From Sanderia malayensis (Eukaryota > Cnidaria > Scyphozoa > Semaeostomeae > Pelagiidae), in contig RQOL01000855.1 of assembly GCA_013076295.1 (NCBI GenBank), forward strand, positions 868,001-932,000: 64,000 bases of DNA. The letters are read 5' to 3'. Both the position numbers and the translations under genes were made by a program. The first letter of the stretch is position 1; each line of letters begins with the position of its first letter. Positions 44,601 through 54,844 of this stretch are shown here, piece by piece. The notes under the pieces are model-generated. The model did no database searches, had not been told where the DNA came from, and was given only the letters and a program-made list of their open reading frames with translations.

Positions 44601-47600
44601 TGATATTCGCCAGACGCAGTCCTTATCAAACAAGCGCGTTCCGGGATTGTATTATTATCAGTTGAATGTTTTATGTTTGTTTGTCGAAAGAAATGCTTTG
44701 CATGGCTATGTAATTCGTCAGTCAACATGTCGGGCTGATTTTGAAGACAGAGGGATTTTGTTGAAAATCCCTTTGAAATTTGCCATGTTGGGCAAGCATG
44801 TCGCATGTTGTTCATACGTTATCAGGTTGCATTCACTCGGTAAAGGGAAAATTTCTGCGGTTAAACGTGATGGAACCGTATAATTTTAACCCAACTTTGA
44901 TACGTTGAGTTTGTCGAAGTGGATGTGAAGCTATTGAGGTTTCAGGCCATCGAGACTTTGAATTTGAGGTGTTTTGGGGGGGGGGGCGGTGGGGGCTGTT
45001 GGGTGCTCGATACGTTAAGGAACTGCGAACTCTCATGACCACTATTGTATGACCACTTACTTCACCCCTTTCAGTTCGTTTTTAAACTTTATTAATCAAT
45101 GCATTTTACGTTTTGTCATAGAGAAGGCCCCGTATTTCGAAGGCGACATTAAGTTTGTTGCTGCCAGCGAGAGGAAGGCAAATGCCAGGAAAGGTTCAAG
45201 CAGCGACTTTGAGGCAGCAGTGAGCTGCGATAGCCCCACAGGCATTGGCTGTAGTCGGCTGTGGGATGGAGCTGTTGTACCATACACTTTATCAAGATCC
45301 CTGCGTAAGTGTACCTGCACGATTCTACGTTTACGTATCTATATCTACTTGCTACCCTGACCCTGATTTTTATTCACGAAATATCCACAACACATTTATT
45401 CATTATTTTGGGGTTAGAGACCATTATATCTTGAAATCGTGGTACCATACATTAGAGTCATCGTGTCATACGCTAGAGACCATGGTATACATTGCCATTT
45501 TCAAATCTTATTTTTTGTTTAGAAGAATTAGCTTTCGGCGCATTTAATGCAGAAGAACTACTCTTCTTACCCTGGGTACCAGAGCCAAAACATGAAAACG
45601 AGATTGCTGATTGATGGATTCAGAGCCTCTTCTCCCTCCTTTTTATTTTTATTTTTTTATTTTCTTCTTTTTTTAATTTTTTTCATTTTGGTTCTGGTAC
45701 CCAGGGTATACTCTTCTTTGTGTATAGTATGCATTTGGGTGTAGAAGAAGTACTCTTTGTTGATACACTCTGATGGTTGATCGCCAGCCATAATTAAGTA
45801 CATATTAGCTGACGTTTATTCATTTTGCAGGGAGAAATAAAGAAGCCGTAAGAAAAATCAAAGAAGCCATGATTGAATGGGAAACGAAGACATGCATCAG
45901 ATTTGTCAACTGGACAAATGAGGAAGATTACGTTGAGTTTGATGCTTTGGATGGGTGAGGAAATGCCTTTCTATCTTTATCAATATCTTCATTTCTTATT
46001 CAACCCTTCTATCTTCATCAATACCGTAAATGCTCGAATAAGCCCCCGGGGGGCTTATTTGCAAAAACTAAATTTTAGTCTGGTTATTATTCAATATTAA
46101 GCAAAATAAATGCTATACGATGCAACTAATCAATGAAGTTATTGGTTTAAACTTGCTGCTACTTGCAATACATTTACTAAACAACTTCAATGTCTGGAAA
46201 CTTGGGTTCAATGTCCTTGCAAATGGTTATCAGGATGGGGGCTTATTTGAGAGGAGGGCTTTAGTTGACGACTCTCTGTCCCACGTATTTGCTGGAGTCT
46301 TGCCCAGTCAGTCAGTCGCTTATCAAGTCTTCAATTCTCGTCTCTACTAGATTTTGTTGGCCATGCATAATAATATTATCGTAGTTGGTAACATGTGCGC
46401 ATGGTGCTATAGTTTTGAAAGTATTTTTTATACTTTTACAGTCATGTTGACTTGCTCCCCCTTTTCTACCTCCTTGGTTATTTTAGTCTCAGCGGACAAC
46501 ACGACTCACGACTGTAGTATGCACCATACGTAGCTACTGCATTCTGGCCTCATTTCTGTAGCGTATTGACAATGTCCTTGTCGATCTCATTGCAGATGTA
46601 ATGCAGATGTGGGTCGCCGGAAAGGAAAGCAGAGCATCTCTTTAGGAGAGGGTTGTCTTCACAAGGGTGTTATCGTGCACGAGATAGGTCACGTTATTGG
46701 TTTCTGGCACGAACAGAACAGACCAGACAGAGACGATTATGTGACAATTTACACTGATAACATCGCAAACAGTAAGTGTATATCTGGGTTCGCTGTGATA
46801 GTTGGCTATGAAAATGTCTCTCAAAATCGGTAATACTGTCCACTGCTTTGTCCCGTCTATGCAACTACAAACACCAACAACTAGCAGCAACTTTTCAGTG
46901 AGCTCCATTTGGAATACGTTTTAGACACGAAGACGTTTGGCAATTGTTGACTATAATAAATTTCGACTTTTAATTGGATTCTAAAAGCCCTTTGAGCATC
47001 ATATCTGATTTCTATCGTCACCAACAACACTCCCATTTTATCAGAAAAATAAAAACGGGAGTGTTTAAAGTTAAAATAAAAATATCAATATTTTGCTACT
47101 CTGACCTGTCCTTTGATCCTTGACCCTTGACCCTTGATCCTTGACTCTTGATCTCACAGTGTGACCTTTCATTTCGTTTGCAGCCTACAAGGATGCCTTT
47201 AAGAAGTTCAATAAATTCACTATAGACTCGCGAGGTGTAAAGTACGACTATGCGTCCGTGATGCATTATGGGATGAATGCATTCTCCGTCAATGGAAAGC
47301 CAACAATCCAGGCAAAGCAGCCTGGTATACATCAGCTCGGCAGCAACCATCTGAGTGCGTTGGATATTCAGCAGACAAACCTTCTCTACGGCTGTGATAG
47401 TAAGCTGATAGTAAGCATTATGCTGCCTTCATGGTAAAAGCCTATACAGACAACAACTCTGACGGCATTGATATTTTCTTGTAGAAATAAACAGAGGTTG
47501 GACCAGCTGGTCTTCATGGACGTCATGTAGCAAATCATGCGGATCTGGGGAACAGAAAAAGACAAGAGTATGCACCAGTTTAAAGGACGGAGTACCACAA

Positions 47601-50600
47601 TGTCCTGGTGCAAATGTACAAGAAAGAGTTTGCAACCCACACACATGTCCAGGTATGCAACAACTCAGACATTGACATAACGCTTTTAATTGTTCTTGAA
47701 AGTACTCTATTTAGGGCTATAGTTTTATCATATGCTTTATAAAAGACTCAATGCACGAAGAGTGCAGTTTAGTGAACAATTCTTCCTCAATTTAAAGAAT
47801 TTACTATTATAAATAACTCAATGTTTGGAACTTGGTTGTGCGTCATAATTCAGTTGATCAGCACGATGCCAAACCTTAGATACCATACTCCATACCATAC
47901 AATACTATACTATGCTATAGCTATGCTATACTATAGCTATATCATACGATCCTATACCATATGCCATACGATACTATGTTATATACCATGCTATGCTATA
48001 CTATATACCATGCTATACTATACTTTTGCTATGCTATACTATAGCCATATCATACGATCCTATACCATATACCATACCATACTATGCTATATACCATGCT
48101 ATACTATACTATATACCATGCTATACCATTACTATAGCTATACCATACTATAGCCATATCATACGATCCTATACCATATATCATACCATACTATGCTATA
48201 TACCATACAATACCCCACATGCTCGAGGTACGTACATACATAAGTGTATGTGTTGCTATTGGGTAGTTTATAATTTCGATTTGTTCTTCATGACAGATTG
48301 GCCTGTATTCCCTCACAATTTCAGCTTTCGCGTCGACGGCAGTCCAAATCTGAAATGCGCTTTGATCTACGAGAGAGCGGACTACCAAGACTGGACCAAC
48401 TACCTTTTCTGCAGCGAAGGTGAGCGGGACTCCGAGATGAAGTGGTCAGACATGGGTGCCACTGTCGGCATGAAGTGCACTAATATATTCGAGCCAGAGG
48501 AACCCGCGTCGAGAAGTTGGCTGGACAACTATCTCTGCGTACCTGAATATGCGCCTTACAATTTCACGTAAGATAACAATTACCTTCATCATCGTCTCCA
48601 TCTATCTATTATACCTACAATGGGCTACAACAATCCTGGACACTGGCAACTTTCGCAAATTTTGCACGTATCTTTCACTCAACTCTTCCAAACAATGCAA
48701 TGTCTCATGCAATATCGACAAATTTTTATTTACATTGTGACCACAGTGGTCTGCTTGAGAGAACAACATTGTTTTAGCGGGAGTGGAGGGTTGAATACAG
48801 TCCACAAAATGAACTTCACTTGTTGATAGTTTACTATTTTCGCAAGTGCCCAAAGGACGTTTGTCTACTATTCTAGCTCGCTCTGTCTCAAGCTACGCTT
48901 CTCAAACTACGGCATAACTTTACTGTTTAAGCGCTTTGATAATCGTGTTTCGTCACTTCTAGGTGGTCGTATAACGGTCCAATACCAGGCCTCGAATGCC
49001 TGCAGTGGTACGCCAAAGAAGGCAGAGACGGCTGGGATAATAATTACCTCTGCGCAGCCGGACAAAAAACAAATGGTTCGTATAATACTCAACCTCTTAT
49101 TTCTTTAAGAACTTTGCGTAATGATCTTATATAGTGGATCTTCGGATCCAGGTACTAGTCTTGTATCGTGCTGGACTAGTCTTTTATCGTGCTTGGACTA
49201 TTCTTGTATCGTGCTTGGACTATTCTTGTATCGTGCTTGGACTATTCTTGTATGGTGCTTGGACTAGTCTTGTATCATGATTGTATTGGAATCGAAATGT
49301 AACCACCCCGTCCCCCTCAACGTGTTTTTCGGTGTGACGGTCTAAACATCTAGTCGCGTGAACTGCTTGATAGTAAAATTCACTCTCAGAGTCAGATTTG
49401 AGTATGTTCGTTGGGTTTCCCTTTGTGGTTCATTGTACCGGGATCCAATACATTTGGTTTTACTCAACAAAGCACACACTGAAAGGATAGAGTCTTCTTC
49501 TTTGATGTAGATCTGAATTGGTTGTTATTTCTTTTCGCAGATAATCCCCCCACACCCGTTGATGGCAACTGGGGGAGTTGGGGCCAATGGGCGTTATGCA
49601 GCAAGGAATGCGATGGGGGCAAGAAACGCCGCCTGCGACAATGCAACAACCCGTCACCCGCCTACGGCGGCAAAATGTGTGCTGGAAAATACTTTGTCGA
49701 CGCTGATTGCAATTTGAATCGATGCGGTGAGATATGTAACATGATGCAGGCCTAGTTGTTGAACCTCGATTAGTGAAACACCCTTATATCGTTGTGTATC
49801 ATAGCTATGTATGGCAAATCTAAATCCAGGGACATATACAGATACACCACGACAGTAAACACCCGCGTATAAGAACCTGTGAATTCTGCATCCAGCCTAT
49901 TGTTCAAATACAATAACCTATTGTCTTTGCTATTGTTTTGCGCAGGGATTTCAGCCCACAAGTTTCTTAACCCACTGGTTCTTGTATGCGGGTGTTTACT
50001 GTGTTCTAGATATTGAAGTATTTAAATCAAATGGCAATCAAGATTTCTAAATTCAGTTGTTTAGAGTACTTTCAATGGTAACTAGTGAATTGAGGAGTTA
50101 ATGTGAGTTTCTCTGTTGCTTCGCAGAGGTGCAGAAATGCGGAGGTGTGCTTGACGGCTCGAAAGGGGAGTTCACCTCACCGAATTATCCTCGTGACTAC
50201 CCGAATGAACAGAACTGCACATGGATAATCAAAGGAGATGCAAAAAAGAGAATCATTCTCTACCTCAGATCATTCTCATTTGAGGGTGAGTTTTCATGTT
50301 CGTTACTCTGGTTACTCACCTCACGTCACCTTATCTTGCCTTGCATTGGTTTACTATACTATATGCATCGATTTCTATTGACACAAGCTGAAATGATACT
50401 GACATCTATTGTGTTGATTGTTTCTAGCCTCACCTCACCTTATCTTGCCTTGCATTACTTTATTATTTGCATCGATTTCTATTGACACAAGCTGAAGTGA
50501 TACTGACATCTATTGTGTTGATTATTTCTAGCTGCTTTTGGCGACCCACCACGATGTCAGTTTGATTTCTTGACCATAAGACAAGACGGTCCGCATGGGA

Positions 50601-53404
50601 AGCTACTTGGCACGTTTTGTGGAACACAGAAACCTAAGCCAATTGCTTCTGACTCCAACATCCTCTGGGTGAACATGATTACTGACAAAACCGACCAGCG
50701 TGCCGGCTTCAGGGCCACATGGGCGACAATTGGTAGTAAGCCTGAAGGTTTGTTATATACTTTGAATAGGTGCATTTTATTTCACTGCACTAGCTTTCGT
50801 TGCGTAACTATTGTATTGGCTATCTTTAAGCGACTTTTCCTGTCCCTGCAGAAATGATGCACAAGGTTGCTAGGCTCGTTGATGAATTGCTTTGTTAAAC
50901 CTTTTAGGACGTTACATGCTGCATTGCCACCGTCATCAGTAATCATGCGGTTGTTTCGATAACAGTGACAGGTCGATGGGTGCAATGGTGTTTTAGGCAT
51001 TTATTTAATTTCTTTTCGCTTTCAGATTGTGGAGGGGACTTCAGGAATTCGTTTGGTCTGATAAAATCGCCCGGATTTCCGGATAAATACCCGCACAAAC
51101 GAACCTGCATCTGGAACATTGAAGCACCGGAAGGCAAAGTGGTGACGTTTAACTTCAGCTGGTTCGATATTGAACAGCATGGGTTTTGTAAATACGATTA
51201 CGTGGAGATCCGCGATGGCTGGAAGGACAATTCGCCGCAACTCGGTCGCTATTGCACGAAAAAGCCTCCAAGTGGTATGTGTTTCTTTGATAGTATCTGC
51301 AATGCACTTAATGGTAGTCGTGATGTTTAGTGAGTAGAAGAGTGACGGAATGCGCAGCGAAATGTAGCAGTAGGGAAAGATATATTGAAGAGACGTGTAG
51401 TGAACAAATGATAACGATAAATGCATGTACAAGGAAGATATGTGCAAGCAAGAGAGGAACAGTAGGAAGTGGTTTTGCTTGGAAGGGTTTAGAGAAGAGA
51501 GGTAACAGTGAGGCGTACGACAAGGATGCATGAAAGGGTGCTGGAAAATTGTAGAAGTGGTTTGTATTCATGAAACCAAACGAATATTTTTAGATTCTTA
51601 TCTCTCTCCGCAGGGTTGGTTTCAACTCAGAATCAAGTACGCATCAAGTTTGTAACCGACGAAACAACTGCCAAAACTGGCTTCAAACTCAGATGGAAAG
51701 CTGTGCCTAAAGAAAAGATCATATCGGCAGCACGTACGTATATTTCCATTGTAGAAGACATTGCTTTGAAATGCAGCCCACATCGAGTGTATTGCAACTG
51801 TTGTAACCTTGGTAGAGGGGGTGATATTAACATCTTCAATCACTGACTTTGAGTGAAGTTCAATGTTATGTGTTGCGATTTGTTTACAAGAAGGTCTCGG
51901 TGAAGTTTCCTTTTATGCAGATGTAGACTTGATACAGTGAAAACTAGTGGGATATAAGCATATAGATGGCAATGGGATATAATATAAGAACCTCAACGTT
52001 GATGATATCCAGTATCCAATGAACGATGTCCAATTGGCTTTTAACTGCATGCTAAATTTACAGCCTCGAATATGCGGCTTCAGTGTGTACTTGATACAGT
52101 GTATACATTCAGTGCTATTTAATGTCACTTTGGAAGTTGCCCCTCTATGGACTTGCAGGATAGAAAATATTGAATTTCATAGCGATTTTTGTTACGTTGA
52201 TTATGCAGGCTGTCCAGTCAGTTGGAAACTGTTTGAGAATACACCAGATGGGCCTGCTTGCTACGTCGTCAAGAACAACTATTTCAGTTGGTATGGAGCG
52301 CGTGACGATTGTCTCGCCAACTCGGCCGACCTGTTGAGTATTACGTCACAAGATGAGCAGGAGTTCGTGACGACAGAGCTCCTCAATGGTAAATTCATGT
52401 GGCTTGGCTACACAGATAAAGATTACGAGGGCCACTGGGCTTGGAGTGACAAGTAAGTATAAATAGCTATACATGACATCACATACACTATCTATTTGAT
52501 TTCTCAGTAAACACCCGCGTAATTACACGATGTCAAATGCATTGTTGAACCATTTCAATGATTAATGGATAACTTACTTAAGCTTATTCGGCAGCCATTA
52601 TAGTTCTCACCTATTTTAATCCTTGAATCTCATTCATGGTACAGCTAGAGCCCTGTTTAAACTATGCAAAACTAACCTGGATTGAGCCCGGGTTCAACCA
52701 ATTTGTGTTAGATTTTTTGTAGTGCAAACGCAAACCAACCTTGGTTCAACCCGTTTTCACAGAACCCACCTCCAGAGGTGGGTTGAACCCGGGTTAAATC
52801 AACCCGAGTCCAACCCAGGTTACTTTTGCAGAGTGTAAACAGGGCTTAGTTCAACCTTAAGTTTGTTTATTCTTGTATGGATTACGAAAGCTTGATGAAT
52901 AATTCCTTCTTTCCCAACCAGCTCGACAAGACCAAGCTTTACGAATTGGGATGGCGGTGACCCTAACGATGGAGGATGGCTGCGCAATGAGGACTGCGCA
53001 CTTATGAAACCAGATGGAAAGTGGAACGACTATCCCTGCAATGATCGATTCAAATATATTTGCAAAAGAAAACCCTATCGGTGAGGCGATTATGGCGATT
53101 ATGGTTTCTCTTACGTGTCATGTTTATTCTTCTTTACCTATTTACGGCCTGTCTAGAATCTACTAGTTTTCCTGTGCGGATTTGTATACCCGATTATTCT
53201 ATTACTGTGAACAAATATTGTCCATTTTGGCAATTGGCTGTAATGAAGTTTGTTGCATTTCTCCATGTTGTATCGCAATGTAGTTAATGTGAAATCACCA
53301 AGCTCTCTTAACATGTCATCGCAAAACACAATGCCATGTAAGCACGTTGTAAGTTACTTTACAATTTCTGAACTGTATTTTGAATGTTCCTACATTGCAG
53401 CTGA
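41659..53404 (+). CDS. Secreted astacin metalloprotease with TSP1, CUB and C-type lectin domains
   Basis: Predicted extracellular zinc endopeptidase, 907 aa. 16 exons: 41659-41794, 45122-45304, 45831-45954, 46596-46771, 47184-47399, 47485-47652, 48297-48567, 48963-49075, 49541-49726, 50127-50285, 50532-50747, 51026-51274, 51614-51733, 52209-52452, 52922-53080, 53401-53404. Frames close exactly. Order: signal peptide (about 1-24); propeptide with YFEGDI, the FxGD aspartate-switch motif; mature start near GAVVPYTLS; astacin core with [11 protein letters not shown] (His176, Glu177, His180, His186) and Met-turn SVMHYG (231-236); TSP1 (about 280-334, [10 protein letters not shown]); a three-repeat W/Cys module (about 335-462); TSP1 (about 463-525); CUB1 (about 528-648); CUB2 (about 650-772); C-type lectin domain (about 773-905). 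All zinc ligands are present, so it is probably active. The last exon adds only the end of an Arg codon and the stop; reading through the last donor also gives Arg and a stop, so the C-terminus is unaffected. Substrate unknown. Confidence 0.9.
43501..44062. repeat. 96-bp minisatellite, about six copies, in astacin intron 1
   Basis: Copies begin TCAATCACCAATGCTTTGCA at 43501, 43597, 43693, 43789, 43885 and 43981, exactly 96 bp apart; the last copy is slightly short. They differ at only a few sites (CTTCAG/CTTTAG, GATGCC/GACGCC, CAGCTG/CAGATG). The unit is 32 codons long, but CTTTAG puts a stop at most unit boundaries. Confidence 0.95.
45568..45708. mobile_element. Short MITE with 9-bp target duplication in astacin intron 2
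   Basis: A 141-bp element with nearly perfect ~23-bp TIRs beginning TACCCTGGGTACCAG, flanked by 9-bp direct repeats TACTCTTCT (45559-45567 and 45709-45717). A 9-bp duplication suggests a Mutator-like origin. If the ends are read as CCCTGG instead, it would be a TA-type element. The interior is T-rich, with no coding capacity. Confidence 0.75.
46024..46260. mobile_element. Related, degenerate CCGTAAA-type element in astacin intron 3
   Basis: Starts CCGTAAATGCTCGAATAAGC after TA, with a matching GGGGCTTATTTGAGAG region near 46240. The right terminus is not clear, so the boundaries are approximate. Confidence 0.45.
47878..48215. repeat. Higher-order CTATACCATA repeat in an astacin intron
   Basis: Short CTATACTAT/ATACCATAC units arranged in a ~108-bp higher-order repeat: ATCATACGATCCTATACCAT recurs at 47941, 48049 and 48158. 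Confidence 0.85.
48615..48876. mobile_element. Dispersed ~250-bp repeat, copy 5
   Basis: CTACAATGGGCTACAACAAT at left and CCCAAAGGACGTTTGTCTAC followed by TATTCTAG at right, with inner GAGAACAACATTGTTTTAGC. Lies in the intron splitting the W/Cys module of the astacin gene. Confidence 0.65.
49162..49282. repeat. 22-bp tandem repeat in an astacin intron
   Basis: About five copies of GGACTATTCTTGTATCGTGC plus TT, between the W/Cys module exon and the second TSP1 exon. Confidence 0.8.
50318..50531. repeat. Tandem ~105-bp duplication of an intron 3' end
   Basis: Two ~93-95% alike copies, 50318-50427 and 50428-50531, each ending in a splice-acceptor-like sequence (TTGTTTCTAG and TTATTTCTAG). Only the second joins CUB1 in frame. 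Confidence 0.8.
52649..52846. mobile_element. Palindromic MITE with TAG target duplication in the last lectin intron
   Basis: A 198-bp element with ~30-bp imperfect TIRs (AGCCCTGTTTAAACTATGCA left; the right end is TTTTGCAGAGTGTAAACAGG followed by GCT). It is flanked by TAG on both sides (52646-52648, 52847-52849). The interior repeats GGTTCAACC/GGGTTGAACC in both orientations. The 3-bp duplication suggests PIF/Harbinger, tentatively. Confidence 0.7.
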
Positions 53405-54844
53405 TTGAGATGAACTGGAATCGCAACAAATGTGTGCTTGAAATTCAACGATAAGTAAAGACAGTGTTTGATTAGAGATTTCAAAAAACTACAATTCATT
53501 TTACAAGTAAACAGCGAACCAAGTATTATTTGGGCAAAAGCAGTGCTGCATGTCTGAAGACTAGTTTTATACCCCCACGCTAACCTATGCAAATTAGTGA
53601 ACACAGTACTGTACAGTGTTGCATTACGTATCAACAGAACAAGACATTTATGCATGGTAGTAACAGTAGACTGCTCAATATAATCTAAAAGCATCAGAGG
53701 TATGTAATTTTAGTTTTGCTTATTATCCCCTCTGTTTATTATTCCGTTGATGTCGTTATTTACGAGAGCAAACTTTGTATTCTTATCCAGTATGTTGTGT
53801 AAACTAAACTCTGTAGCATTTGTGTTTTTCTGCTTGTTAATCCGTTATCATTTCGTTTCGTTTGCATTTTGAGGAGAGGGAACCAGAGTCAGTAAAAACC
53901 GGCATATAAGAGGAACCCAGGTTTCTTGTAGCTTTGCTCACAACCTTGAAGCAAGGGCCACAACTCCAACCACCTTCTTGATTATTGATTATTCATCAGA
54001 TAGACCATTCAATTATAATTGGTCTATCTTACGGTGTTTCGTGAACTGAAATTCTCCACTTTTCTCACGTGACATAAACTCTATCATGCGATTGGTTTAT
54101 CCCTCTTATTGTAAATACAAGCTTTCGTTGTTCGTGAAATAACAAGTCAGAATCCAAGGTTTTGATGTTAGCTCCCAATAGTTGGATTTATATCATAATT
54201 AATTGTTTTCATTTTTCTTGTTTTGTATTCTTGCATTGAATAAATCAAATTTGAATTATCTAGTTATTGCTTAGCAGATAAACCGAGTAAGTTCGCTGAC
54301 CAACATTTTGTTATAAAACTCTCTTTTCTGTAGCGGAAAATGTACATTATAACTAACCAAACTTTTCCATCAAATTTATATCTTGTTTTAGAACATAGGA
54401 ATATATATATAAATAAATTTAAATAAATATATTAACGTTATGCATAGTTTGGCATCGTAGACTAAGAATGAAATGTATGTTATTATTATATTATATATAT
54501 ATTTTATAAATCGATTAATTTTGCTCTTTCTTTTTAATATTTTTTGTTGTTACTGCTAATCATTGCTTCTTAAAGAGCAAGCAAGTTCATTGTCCTGTTC
54601 TTTCTTGTCAAGACTCACCAGGAATTAATTATCTCAATATGTCCCATGATGCAAGACGAGCCTACAGCATACGACGAAGCTGCTTCGTAGCACATGTATG
54701 GTTGCTGCGCGGTATCGTGTTCTGTTTTTTTATCCAACTCTTCACGCATGCAATTACAATTCATCTAACTTTACGTTGCAGAATTGTCACCACAACACCG
54801 GCTATGACAAAGATATGAATACAACAATGAACTCGTTTGGTGAA
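53405..54844. other. Astacin/coiled-coil convergent spacer
   Basis: 1.4 kb, very AT-rich after 54400, with presumed 3' UTRs and several AATAAA-like hexamers. No gene seen. Confidence 0.4.
54239..54244 (+). terminator. Candidate polyadenylation signal of the astacin gene
   Basis: AATAAA about 835 nt downstream of the astacin stop. The long implied 3' UTR makes this uncertain; further AATAAA hexamers lie near 54410-54430. Confidence 0.25.

Noticed and set aside
47821..48296. Frames extending the astacin exon 48297 upstream into Tyr/Pro/Ile-rich sequence
   Set aside because: They translate the CTATACCATA satellite; a good acceptor (ACAG ending at 48296) and phase match mark the true exon start.
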